DNA from: Simmondsia chinensis
Taxonomy: Eukaryota; Streptophyta; Magnoliopsida; Caryophyllales; Simmondsiaceae
Direction: 5' to 3'
NCBI GenBank assembly: GCA_018398585.1
Contig: JAGTTD010000005.1
Span: forward strand, 40,054,750 to 40,118,749
DNA: 64,000 bases
The first letter of the stretch is position 1. Every line of letters starts with the position of its first letter. The notes under the pieces are model-generated. The model had not been told where the DNA came from. It made no database searches and worked only from the letters and a program-made list of their open reading frames with translations. Position numbers and translations under genes: made by a program. Shown piece by piece: positions 37,442 through 47,013 of the stretch.

Positions 37442-38147
37442 TGTCACGGACCGCTTAAGTTCCATAGAAATTTTGCCTAATTATTACGGTACGGCCGGAA
37501 TGTTCCGAAAGGCCACGGATCATTCTAGGCTCTTCTTGAATATTCTTGCGAATATGTGTTTATGTACTTAGTCCGATTTTGTAAGGACGCAAACCTTTTC
37601 GGGGCGTGTCCATAGGACGATATGTAAAAATATATATGTATCTAATATGGCCTAGAATCATCTAGAATTATGTAGAGAGAAGCTTGTTTAGGAAGCTTCT
37701 AGGGAGACCTAAGGGAGACGGCCAAAGAGGGAAAATTCCCTCCAAAACAAGTATTTAAAATTAAGGAGGGAAATCCAATTCAAATGGAAGGGAGGGAAGC
37801 CAAAACCGGCGCCCAACCTTCCCTCCATGCCTCCATGATATTTTTGTCCACTTGTACATGTGATTTTGCCTATAAATACCCAAGTGTACAGAGCCCCTAA
37901 GCATCATCCAACCACCAAAGCTCAAATGCTCTCATATACTTGTAAAAATCCTTCTTCTTGTAATAAAATCTCCCTTTCCTCATCAATCTCTTGTGTGCCT
38001 CATTTCCTCAAATACTTCATAAACACTACTAAACCTCTTGTCCTCCTAATAGGCTCGAGGTAATTAAAAGGCTGACTTAGCACTCATTTGGGCTTCACGA
38101 GTAACTAAGGCCGCACGAGTTGGTGTCGAAAAAGCCAGCTTATGACA
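37442..38147 (+). repeat. 3' LTR of the gag-protease element (706 bp)
   Basis: Starts TGTCACGGACCGCTTAAG and ends GCTTATGACA. Same length as the 5' LTR, with about 14 substitutions. Confidence 0.95.
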
Positions 38148-38306
38148 CTAATCTTTAATATTAATATAAGATCAAGTATGATATTATTAGGATAGACTTT
38201 ACTATTATCTATGGACTTTACTGTGATTTTCTTGTGTATGGCTTTCCTTTATATATAATACATAGGCAATCATATTGGTTATGCCTCATTGACGTGGTAT
38301 CAAAGC
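38148..38306 (+). mobile_element. LTR remnant with primer-binding site
   Basis: AT-rich LTR-like sequence with a TATATATAATA motif near 38252, followed by TGGTATCAAAGC at 38295-38306, a tRNA-iMet primer site. No gag follows, and the start is hidden by the nested element that ends at 38147. The same primer-site variant occurs on the other strand at 32588. Confidence 0.45.
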
Positions 38307-39172
38307 ATCAAATATATTTCCCTTCTCTCTCTCTCTAGCCCTAACAGCCACTCCTTCTTCCTCAAAAGCATAACCCTAGTGCCGCTGCAAACACCTCCAA
38401 AACTACGAAATTAACTCCTCGGCGGCACAAGCCCAGCTCACACCAAAGATCAAAACTTACTCAATCTATAGATATACCCTAACAATCCCTCCCTAAATTC
38501 AACCCTAATTCTACACAAACAAAGAGAGGGAAAAAATAAACCTGATCGAAGCAAGAATGCTGCGACGCCCCGCTGAGCAGAGGAGCAGAGGAGGCGCAGT
38601 ACGTCTGAGAGGGGAGAACTATCAAATATATATAAGAGGAGGCCGGCAAAAGGAAGGACAAAAACCAATAGAAAATAGGCTTTTTTACTAAAAATTATAT
38701 AAATTTTAAATACAGTACCTAAATTATTTAATTTTTTAAAGTCACATTTAAATTTTTTACAATTTTTTAATATCATATACCTTAATATTAATATTATTAA
38801 CATTCATTAGTTTTTACTAATATAATATTTAAAAAAAATATTCTTTTTAAATATAAAAATTATTTTCAAAAAATATAAATTCATATTTTTTAGAATTATT
38901 TTCTCTTTTTTTAAAAGTGGACGTAAAGTACATAACCAAATAGAAAAAGGATGACAGCCTCCAAATATCATATAATATTGACAAGCAAATCATTACGCTA
39001 TTAGAGCACAAAGTACATAACCAACAAAATCAATTGTGTTAAAAGACAATGGCAAAAGAAGGCATATTACAACATTGGCTAAAAAAACCACAGAAGATAG
39101 GCAAAAACCAATATCTTTCTTCTAAAACGACAGCCCCTCCTTATTACTAAAATCGTAGCAAAGACTAGAACC
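38307..39172. other. intergenic DNA, nothing recognised
   Basis: AT-rich with no supported ORF. The minus-strand ORFs near 38450-38803 are hydrophobic low-complexity translations without a domain. Confidence 0.45.
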
Positions 39173-39218
39173 TTTTTTTTTTTTTTTTTGGATCAACAAA
39201 GACTACAACTTTTTTATT
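39173..39218 (-). terminator. polyA signal and 17-nt A tract after oxidase copy A
   Basis: On the minus strand AATAAA (39218-39213) is followed 23 nt later by 17 A residues (39189-39173). Copy B has the same arrangement, also with 17 A. This looks like a processed mRNA end fixed in the genome, or a cleavage region that happens to be A-rich. Confidence 0.6.
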
Positions 39219-39298
39219 ACTAAACAGAACTATTACAAAACAGTAAACAGAAAGCAGCAGCTCGATTTCAAGTTAAAAGAAATATATACTTAAATCAA

Positions 39299-40543
39299 TC
39301 AAGATAGCCCAACTTGCTCGGCAAAATCCTTGACGTTGCCCTTGGGGTTTTTGTGGAACCTTGAGAAGCTAAAGTAGTGCAAGTCCAAGCCAGGTGCAAC
39401 CCCATCCAGGACCATGTCAACCAACACTCTTCCCACCACTGGCCCCATCTTGAAACCATGTCCTGAAAATCCACCAGCCACCACCACATCCTTCCCCAAC
39501 TCCCCTTCCATGAAGTCTATCACGAAGTCCTCATCCGGTGTCATGGAGTACATGCACGATTGGTTTACCACTGGCCCGTTTGGATCCACCCTCCCTCCAA
39601 ACCTCTCCCTCACCCACTCCCTCAAAGCCTCAAGGCCCACCCCTCCTGCTTCTCCCCAAACCCTATTATCAGGGTCGCAGGTCTTGCCCCCGTGCACCGC
39701 TACCTTTATCAAACCCGGATACTCCAAGGCAGGTGTGCCGTATACATACGGGCACCCGTAGCTTGCAAATGACGGAAAACTCCCTTCTATTGAATAATCC
39801 CTTTCGTACCCTTGCTCGATCCTCCAGTAGCTTATGGTGGTCGTCAGGGGCTGAATGGGTATTGTGCGACCCGTGACCCTCTCCACCAGCTTCCCAGTCC
39901 ACGCTCCCGCAGTCACCACGCATTTCCGACAATAGAAATTTTGTCCTTTGCTTGTGCGTACTAGAATGGCGCCTTCTTCGCCGTCGGTCCTTTCGATGTT
40001 AGTGACCTGGGTGTTGTCCTTGAGGACAGCACCGTTTTGGAGCGCTAGGGAGTGGAACATGGAAACGGCCTTGGTGGGCTTGATGACGCCGGCAGGTTCG
40101 CTGACCAACGCGATCCAGTCCTCCGGGATGGCAACCCTACCGGAGAACTCCTTGGCCAGGGCGTGATGGTTGAGGACCCGGAAACGGAAGCCATAGGAGC
40201 GGCAGGATTGGATGACGGACTGTAGGGCGAGGTCATCATGTCGGCCGATGTCAAGCTGGGTGGTGGAGTACAGGACGCGGTAGCCAATCTGGGACTGGGC
40301 CTGCTCCCAGAGACGAAAGGACTCCAACGCCATGGGGGTGTAGTAATGCTCGGGATAGGTGGCGCGTATGGTGCGAGACTCACCGTGGGAGGAACCGCGG
40401 TGGTGGAGGAAGTCAAACTGCTCTAAGAGGAGGATTCTGCAGCCTCTCTTGGCTGCGTAATAGGCGGAGCAGCTGCCCATGATGCCACCCCCTACTACAA
40501 TCACATCGAATAATGTTGCCTCGCTTTGTCCACAGCCTTCCAT
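39299..40543 (-). CDS. sarcosine oxidase-like FAD-dependent oxidoreductase, copy A
   Basis: A single-exon 414-residue protein from ATG at 40543; an upstream in-frame GTG at 40552 is not a plant start. It resembles plant monomeric sarcosine oxidase-like proteins, which oxidise N-methyl amino acids or pipecolate with FAD and release H2O2; the true substrate is unknown. Visible: an N-terminal Rossmann motif VIVVGGGIMGSCSAYYAAKR, LLLEQFDFLHHRGSSHGESR near residues 40-60, the FAD-binding VVTAGAWTGKLV, and CMYSMTPDEDFVID, whose Cys is the covalent flavin site in this family. GGFSGHGFKMGP lies near the C-terminus. The end (EQVGLS) is not a canonical peroxisomal PTS1. Length and all motifs are normal and nothing is broken. 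It differs from copy B at 12 residues. Confidence 0.93.
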   Translation of the reverse strand: MEGCGQSEATLFDVIVVGGGIMGSCSAYYAAKRGCRILLLEQFDFLHHRGSSHGESRTIRATYPEHYYTPMALESFRLWEQAQSQIGYRVLYSTTQLDIGRHDDLALQSVIQSCRSYGFRFRVLNHHALAKEFSGRVAIPEDWIALVSEPAGVIKPTKAVSMFHSLALQNGAVLKDNTQVTNIERTDGEEGAILVRTSKGQNFYCRKCVVTAGAWTGKLVERVTGRTIPIQPLTTTISYWRIEQGYERDYSIEGSFPSFASYGCPYVYGTPALEYPGLIKVAVHGGKTCDPDNRVWGEAGGVGLEALREWVRERFGGRVDPNGPVVNQSCMYSMTPDEDFVIDFMEGELGKDVVVAGGFSGHGFKMGPVVGRVLVDMVLDGVAPGLDLHYFSFSRFHKNPKGNVKDFAEQVGLS

Positions 40544-41333
40544 CGCAACCACTTATCACCAACTTCTATTCGATGCCGCCCTGCCCTCTCAGTTTCACTG
40601 TATCCTCGGCAAACACCGATCTATATTAACAAGAGGGTTAGAGAAAGATGCGAATTCTGAGAACCCAACCTTTTAATTTACTGACCTAGGGGATGGGAGG
40701 TGGTGTTGCCTCTTTGTATTTACAAGTTCACAAGCAATAATAGAACATAACTGTCTAATATCACCAAATCTGGAGTGGGTATAACCTATTGTCTTCTTTA
40801 GGTAAAGCCAGAGGCATACAAGATTATAAGAATGCTCTTCAAACAACAAAATCTCACTGCAATGGAACAGAAATTAGGGCTGAATAAAATGCTGACACTC
40901 AGAAGGTGAAACAACAATCTAACTGTTGGATACGAAAATCAGCACAATAAAAATAACGTACTAAAATTATATCCTAATTAAAGAAGATTTGGACATTGAT
41001 CGGAGCTGAAGAAGTTTCCGCTCACTCCTCGCTTTCTCTCTGCTGTCTTTCTCCTCCCTACAACCCCCTCTCCTGATTTCTCTTCCTTGTTTTTTTCAGA
41101 AGACCCACTTTCTCTCTCTTTTAACTCCTTTCATTTTCATTTTTCTTTTTTCTTCTTTTTTTTTTTTTTAATAACAAATCTAAATAAAATATATAAACAA
41201 CGGACAAGGGACAGTCACGGGTGGTAGAAATGGCCCGTCTTCACGTCAATCCAGTCTGTACACTTCAGCTAATGATTTAAAAAAAAACAAAAAAATTTCT
41301 GCTCAACCACATTTTACTATAGCCCTCCAACTA
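40544..41333 (-). promoter_or_regulatory. 5' flank of oxidase copy A
   Basis: Probable promoter and 5' UTR. A 307-bp block (40720-41026) is absent from copy B. Beyond it the two copies share a CT-rich tract (41030-41170) with a T-run. No certain TATA box. Confidence 0.5.
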
Positions 41334-42112
41334 TAGGATTGAAGATGAACTGAGATCCAGACGGGAAAGAAATGATGCAGAAAGATTTGCGGTTCTCTGT
41401 TGGGATCTTTGGAAGGATAGGAACTCGGCTATCTTAAGGGGTGAGAACTCTTTCCCGGTCCAAACAGTCAATAAAGTCCTGGCCATGTGTCTGAAGTGGG
41501 AGTGCAGGGACAGACTTAATTTTTTCGATTGCTCCTCTACTAGGGAGGCTACCAAGAGCAAAGTTGTGAATACATGGGTTACCTAGGTCCCCTGGAAAAG
41601 GACTGGTGGAAGATGAACTTCGATGGGTCCAGACGTGGGTCTGAAACCGCTGCTAGATTCATCATTCAAAACCATAGAGGAGAGATTATTGCGAGTGGCT
41701 CTAGAAGACTGGGGTAATGCCCCAATCATTGTGGCTGAAGCGTTGGCTGTTGGAGATGGAATCTTAGAGGCAGTTCAGAGGAGTGCTTCGCGTGTTATTT
41801 TGAAAGAAGATAATCAGGTATTGATCAGAACCCTTCAGGGTAGGTTTGCTTGCCCCAGTGAGATCCGTGCCATCATGGAGGATATTCGGTTAATTTGTCA
41901 AAGTCTGCAGTTTTTCTCTTTCTCTCATTTGTATAGAGAAGCTAAGAGGTCTGCAGACTTTGTGGCAGGTGAGGGCTATAAACGATCGGATTTCCTAATC
42001 AAAAATTTGGATCCTTCTAACACCCTCATCCTTATTTCCCATTCTGAACCTTCAGGCCGCCCTGTGCTTAGAGGGGGGATCTGAAGCTGATTCCTTTGTC
42101 TTTACCATTCTC

Positions 42113-42140
<28 letters not shown>
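41334..42140 (+). pseudogene. LINE 3' fragment with plant RNase H domain (copy A)
   Basis: Decayed coding sequence of the RVT_3 RNase H type found at the end of plant L1 LINEs: DELRSRRERNDAERFAVLCW, WKDRNSAILRG, then GEIIASGSRRLG in one frame and NAPIIVAEALAVGDGILEA in another, EDNQVLIRTLQGRF, YREAKRSADFVAGEG. An extra G in the run near 41713 shifts the frame relative to copy B. The element ends in a poly(A) tract at about 42113-42139. A stop also lies near 41585. Confidence 0.75.
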
Positions 42141-42143
<3 letters not shown>

Positions 42144-42794
42144 CATTAAGAGTGCAAGAGATAAAAAAAAAACTTCTTACTACATGTATATTAATTCATT
42201 AGTGTTAAATTTCAATGATACGACTTCTGTTTTTTTAGCAGTGTTGAAAGAGAAGCACGAGATTAACATGTCACTCAAAAGAAAATGAAGAGTGTTTTTT
42301 ACTTTATTTGTTCCTATTATTTATATGTTTGTTCATATTAAATATTTTTAGTTTTGTTCATTTTCGTCATTTGTCTTTTATTTTGTTTGAAATGGTCGAT
42401 ATTATTATTTTTTATAAAATTAATCTCTTGTCATGTAATTAAAATTAAGTAAAAATTAAAAGACAATAAGTCATTTTTAATAATAAAATATAACTATATG
42501 TTTGTATATTTGTGGCTGCATTTGATTTAAGGAAACAAACTTGAACAAGAAAAATTCATCAAAGCTAGGGGCAAATTAAATTTGAATTGTGCGTGATTGA
42601 CCTCACCCAATCATTCATTGTATATTTTTGGCCTTTTTAGTGTATTTGGCTCTGATATGTAATTAGCATGTATCTTACACGTTCTTCAATGGAGGGCACT
42701 TCAGCAATTTTTATATTTTTGTGCATAGAAATTGGGCCAGAGTAACGCAAGACACTTCAACGATGCCTTATCTTGCAAGATTTGTAGTCGAGGC
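42141..42794. other. AT-rich spacer, duplicated in copy B
   Basis: No gene. It matches about 60950-61594 with visibly more substitutions (about 8 in a 100-bp sample) than the oxidase gene or the gypsy gag region. Confidence 0.6.
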
Positions 42795-43095
42795 TGATGC
42801 AGAATAGAAATGTAAAATTCGAATCGAGCACATCAAATTCAACTAATAAACTTGGAATCCATCAAAAGAGAAAAATAACTAGCGTTTTGTATTCTAAAAT
42901 TAATGAATGAATCAAAAAACAATTATAGTGAATATTTATGGGCAAACTACAAACCCTAAAAAGTAAAAATACAAAAATACCCTAAAAGATGAAATTATGA
43001 AAGGTGCCCCTAAAATGAGAAATTACAAAAATACCCGTTTGAATTTTTGGCGGTCCAGTTACTCCATAAATTCTTTGGCTACTTATCCTACATCA
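42795..43095 (-). repeat. gypsy 3' LTR, copy A
   Basis: Aligns with 45685-45964, sharing ATTCTAAAATT, CAAACTACAAACCCTAAA-like and GGCTACTTATCCTACATCA blocks. Confidence 0.85.
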
Positions 43096-43129
43096 GTCCC
43101 CTCCACTTGAAAATAACTCGACCCCCGAG

Positions 43130-43339
43130 TTAATAGTAGAGCGGTGGCTCGGAAGGGTGATAGTCATACAAATCTGTCACATCGAAAATTTTGGATATTC
43201 CCGTGCTCTCTGTTAGCTCCACCAAGTAGGCATTGTCACTAATCCTCTTCAGAATTTTGAATGGACTATACTTTTTCTGTTTGAGCTTGTTGTACGTCCC
43301 CACGTGAAATCTCTCCTTGCGCGTAAATACCATTACCAT
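43130..43339 (-). pseudogene. gypsy integrase C-terminal fragment, copy A
   Basis: Reads [20 protein letters not shown] and [15 protein letters not shown], then [17 protein letters not shown] before a stop. This is the linker just after the integrase core in plant gypsy elements. The catalytic core is missing. Confidence 0.78.
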
Positions 43340-43690
43340 ATCATCTTCATGAAAGAGCTTTTCTCATCGATGCTTGTTAGCAGCGGCCTTGTACTTAACA
43401 TTCCTCTTTTCCATCTTATGTCGAACATTGGCCTATACAGCTTGGACCTTTTTGTGAAACTTTAAGGTCCTTCTCAAACTCATACTTAAAAGTTGTTATG
43501 GACAAAAGTGAACGCCCTCCACTTTTGACGTGTCTAACTCATTCACTTTTGGTACCATAGCAATCTTATGAACTCCCTAGTTAAATACATACAAACTATC
43601 CCAACCCTTATGAATGACATTTACATCAAATTGTCAAGATCTCCCCTAACAACACATGACTTGCATCTAGGTCCACTACATCACAGTGTA

Positions 43691-43969
43691 TTACATCATA
43701 ACAATACTTGCCAATAAAAATAGAAATGAGTCAAATTTAGTTACCTTAACCTGTGAACCCTTCTTGATCCACCCGATGGAATAAGGGATTGGGCATTTCT
43801 CTGTGGATAGCTTCAGGTGGTCCACTTGACAATTTGACACGAAATTCTCACAACTACCACTGTCTAAAACGAGGTCGCAGACCTTCTTGTTTACAGTACA
43901 ATAAGACCGAAAGATGTTGTACCGTTGCGAGGGAGATCCCTGCTTGGTACTATACATAATTCGCCCCAC
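43691..43969 (-). pseudogene. gypsy retropepsin fragment, copy A
   Basis: Reads YSTKQGSPSQRYNIFRSYCT, then VCDLVLDSGSCENFVS with the DSG catalytic triad, then YSIGWIKKGSQVKVTK. The frame is lost right after this, where copy B continues to CDVVDLDASHVLLG. Gag sequence with a knuckle-like QPRHTSNVC lies upstream at about 44100 and has several stops. Confidence 0.8.
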
Positions 43970-45263
43970 AATACAACTGATCCTTTCTCCTTCCTCTTCA
44001 GCAATTCAACCCCATTGAGGAAATCAGACTCATCCTAGTTTTCTGGTATATCTTCTTCATCTTCCTCGTGTTCTATTAAGTTTACTACCTTTCGGCTCAG
44101 GCAAACGTTAGAGGTGTGCCTGGGTTGTCCACTTCAGTAACACTTTAGAGGTCCAGGTTTGGCATACAGGTTATGAGTTTTGGGTTGATCCCTATTTGTA
44201 ACAGCTCTTGTTTGCGCGGTAGTATGTGCCAGTGCAGGTGATTTACTCTTAGCTAGTGACTGATTGAATGATTCTGCAATATTGCTTTTATGAAATTCAA
44301 CTTGTCTGTTTTTTTTCCTGCAATTCAGCCTTCAACGTCATATTTTATGCTTTATTCACAGTCCACAATACTTGCAATCTAATTTTGTCTTGAATTGACA
44401 ATTTCTGCCCATTAATATATCACGAGACTCGTTGAACCTCAGTTTCAAATAGGTTATTTCTCGCTGTTAAGTCTCAAAAATTCCATAGTATAATTAGCTA
44501 TGGAGCGGTCACCTCGCGCACAGTTGTGATACATTTGGAATAGATGTTGCTTATAATATGGTGAGAGAAAACTTCCCCTCAACCGCTTACTCATTTTCCA
44601 TCAATTCCTCATTTTATATTTTCCCTTCCTGTCACAACTTTATTGCATCTGGTCCTACCAAATTGAAGCAATACCCTTTCGTTTGTAAGCCACCAGTTTA
44701 ACTCTCCAGTATTATATCAAAGAAATGTTCGACCTCCGAAAGGCAATCTAAAAAATCTTCAATATTTAAGTTGCCATTGAAGGTAAGTAACTCAGCTTTA
44801 ATATGATAGCCACCTTCGTTCCGATTATAATGAGTGGGTGGGCTTCTCCTTCCATGCCCAACACCTTTGAAAGCTTTATCTGAATCTGAAGAGTCACTAT
44901 CACTAAGGTTTCATTGATTAGGAGCACGACAAAAATTATGATTTGGGACTAAACAGCCTTGGGCAACTGCCTCACATGATTATCACCTGTAGGCCGGATA
45001 AGATTAGGGATGTTGTCAACGCTAAGAGCACGACGTGATAACTCTTGAAACTCAACAATCTCACACCTCTGGTCTTCAGTGGTGATGCAGCCCATTAATG
45101 GCTTGGCAGCTACTTGGCGGGTACGACTTAGCGGCTGTACCCGGAGACGCGGGACCCGGGCCGAGGAGAATTTGATTAGAGTTTGATTTCTAATAGGATT
45201 AGCTTTAGTTTTCAGATTTTATTTATAATTATTTTTTTAGTCTTTTATTCTAAATCAATTAGC

Positions 45264-45347
45264 AGCCGAAATGGGTAAAGCTGCGCACATCACCCCCCCA
45301 GACCCTACGTTATGCGGGAGAGCCGCAAGGCACTGGGACTGTTGTTG
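45264..45347 (+). mobile_element. 5'-truncated SINE/RTE-tail insertion with 18-bp TSD
   Basis: An 84-bp insertion containing GGTAAAGCTGCGCACAT, CAGACCCTACG, GGCACTGGGA and a TTGTTG tail, nested in the gypsy element. It is flanked by a perfect 18-bp duplication TATTCTAAATCAATTAGC at 45246-45263 and 45348-45365. It fixes the 3' boundary of the SINE family and its TTG tail. Confidence 0.9.
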
Positions 45348-45684
45348 TATTCTAAATCAATTAGCTCATGTATTTAAAGAAGAAGAAATCTAGGGTTTTT
45401 TAGCTATTCATAATTTTCAGATTTTATTATAAAGTTTCGAAAGTTTTCTCCATTTCTCGGGTTGTGAAAAATTGAATAGCTTATTTTCCCCTTATTCTTA
45501 CCATTTTCGTAATAAGAAATTAAGGGAAGGCTGTTGAATCTTCCCATTTCCAAATTTTTCACTTACACGCTACATCAAATGGACGCCCATAGAGCAGCCT
45601 CCCAACAACCACCGTCATTAGGGTTTATTTCGTTGCCTAATTGATTGGCCATCACACCATGCGAAATTCTGCTTTGGTACCAAT

Positions 45685-45964
45685 TGATGCGGAACTGAAA
45701 CGCAAAATTCAAAGAATAAACTCAGAATCAACCAAAAGAGAAAAAAATAAATAGGGTTTTATATTCTAAAATTGATGAGTGAATCAAACAACTATAACGA
45801 GTATATACGAGCAGGCTATAAACCCTAAAAAAGTAAAATTACAGAATACCCTAAAATATGAAATTACGAAAATGCCCCCTAAAATGAGAAGTTAGAAAAA
45901 TACCCATTTAGGTTTATGGCGATCTGATTGCTATATAAAATTTTCGGCTACTTATCCTACATCA
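45685..45964 (-). repeat. gypsy 5' LTR, copy A
   Basis: Partner of 42795-43095, with the primer-site remnant TTGGTACCAAAGC on its inner side (about 45671-45684, minus strand). Confidence 0.82.
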
Positions 45965-46084
45965 GAGAATCAGGGTGGAGAGAAGTTTAATAGCATCTAG
46001 TGTATTGCAAAATCCCGTTAGGATGATGAGTTTGGCACATGCAATTCACATGGGAGCTCCAATGAGGTATTTTGATAATTAGTA

Positions 46085-46086
<2 letters not shown>

Positions 46087-46131
<45 letters not shown>
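46087..46131. repeat. (AT)n microsatellite
   Basis: About 22 perfect AT units. Confidence 0.95.
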
Positions 46132-46132
<1 letters not shown>

Positions 46133-46139
46133 GCATTTA

Positions 46140-46312
46140 TTTATTTATTTTTATTTTTTTAATGATGGTAAAGCCTTGGGGAAGGGGGGGAGGGGATAAA
46201 CCCCTTAAAATCCTCAAAGAGGACACCACATTTTGAGCTTTGTGGGATTCGATCCCGGGTCACCTTGTTGGCACCCGGCGATCATGACCACTCGGCTCTG
46301 TCCCTAAAGGAC
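46140..46312 (-). mobile_element. tRNA-derived SINE
   Basis: On the minus strand an A box GAGCCGAGTGG (46298-46288, 10 of 11 positions) and a perfect B box GATCGAATCC (46254-46245) are about 33 bp apart, followed by a body with GGGGTTTATCCCC and an A/T-rich tail. It does not fold as a working tRNA gene because of the inserted GCCGGGTGCCAACAAGG segment and the long body. Confidence 0.72.
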
Positions 46313-46789
46313 ATATATATATAAGCATATAGTGTTCATTTTCACTACCTAAAAAAGGGGTTAGAAGTGGAACCCAACTATTTATTTATGTGTTTTATGA
46401 TTATTTGGTGAATAAATGTATATTTCATGTTTTTATTGCGTTTTTGTTTCAAGTTAAAAAAATATATATATATATTTTTATTTATAATATTTATTTATTG
46501 GCGAATTAGCTAAAGACTAGAAAAAACATTCAAAACCACATAATATTAAAAAATAATAAAATTTGGCTATCTCATTTGAAGTGGACGATTAGTCAAATGA
46601 TGATGTCAAAAGAATCTTGAAAATTGGTGGGATGAAAGCTTTTCAATACTTTATTAAATGTTATAAGTTGCTTCAAATGGGGTCATATGGATTTTATTTA
46701 TCTTATCAACGAATAAGAGATACTAACAAAAATGCGTGAAACTTAAAAATGAATAACAGGAGTTACAGTTGTTACTCTCTGATAATTGA
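46313..46789. other. AT-rich DNA, nothing recognised
   Basis: No ORF or repeat supported. Confidence 0.5.
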
Positions 46790-47013
46790 TAGAGTTCATT
46801 TACCGGACACTAATGCATCGGATCCTATTAGAACTCCGAAGTTAAGCGTGCTTGGACGAGTAGTATTAGGTTAGGTGACCTCCTAGGAAGTCCTCGTGTT
46901 TCCAACTCTATAAGATTGGGAATCCTTGGAAACAGCCTCTTGGCAGGATTACACCCTGAAGGGGTAAGGCTGCGTACATGCAACCTTCCAGGCCCCGCTT
47001 AGGTGAGAGCCCT
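46790..47013 (+). mobile_element. 5S-rRNA-headed SINE with RTE tail (copy 1, truncated)
   Basis: 46793-46905 follows plant 5S rRNA closely: CACTAATGCATCGGATCC, GAACTCCGAAGTTAAGCGTG (box A region), then GGTGACCTCC (box C region) and GAAGTCCTCGTGTT. A 2-bp loss in the GAGAG segment and several changes rule out a working 5S gene. From about 46930 it passes into GGAAACAGCCTCTT, ACCCTGAAGGGGTAAGGCTG, CGTACATGC and GCCCCGCTTAGGTGAGAGCCC, the RTE-type tail. It is cut at 47013 by the copia-2 LTR. Confidence 0.82.

Larger units (their letters stand above)
33576..38147 (+). mobile_element. non-autonomous gypsy-type LTR element, gag-protease only (TR-GAG-like)
   Basis: A 4.57-kb element with 706-bp LTRs at both ends (33576-34281, 37442-38147), a tRNA-iMet primer site at 34284-34296 and a polypurine tract at 37427-37441. 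The LTRs differ at about 14 positions by hand count (~98% identity), mostly transitions, so insertion is recent. CTAA flanks both ends (33572-33575 and 38148-38151), a 4-bp or decayed 5-bp duplication. The interior holds gag, a retropepsin and a long A/Q-rich tail. Reverse transcriptase, RNase H and integrase core are absent, and only a chromodomain-like remnant remains at the 3' end. Confidence 0.9.
39173..45200. repeat. segmental duplication, copy A
   Basis: From the T17 tract at 39173-39189 rightwards the sequence matches 53452 onward in the same order and orientation: oxidase gene, its 5' flank, LINE RNase-H fragment, AT-rich spacer, gypsy element. The match runs to at least 45200, where copy B meets the window end. 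The start offset is 14,279-14,281 bp. Left of the T-tract the copies share nothing. Confidence 0.92.
42795..45964 (-). mobile_element. internally deleted Ty3/gypsy element, reverse orientation (copy A)
   Basis: LTRs at 42795-43095 and 45685-45964 start TGATGC and end CATCA. A degenerate tRNA-iMet primer site (minus: TTGGTACCAAAGC) lies below the upper LTR, and the polypurine tract AGTGGAGGGGAC lies above the lower LTR. The interior keeps gag, protease and the integrase C-terminus only. The right flank GAGAA equals the left flank of copy B; the left flank here has changed to GAGGC. Confidence 0.85.

Noticed and set aside
39414..40426. Several plus-strand ORFs opposite the oxidase genes (also 53695-54707)
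   Set aside because: Antisense shadows of GC-rich coding sequence. Their translations are Pro/Ser-rich and lack domains.
40720..41026. A 5' UTR intron removed in copy B by retroposition
   Set aside because: On the minus strand the block can start GTGAGC but ends in AA, not AG, so it does not read as a spliced intron.
41334..42140. A host RNase H gene
   Set aside because: Frameshift, stops, a poly(A) end and a LINE-type domain context. The second copy is also broken.
46790..46910. Functional 5S rRNA gene
   Set aside because: Multiple substitutions and a 2-bp loss in the internal promoter region, no tandem array, no T-run terminator, and fusion to an RTE-type tail. A SINE head explains it better.
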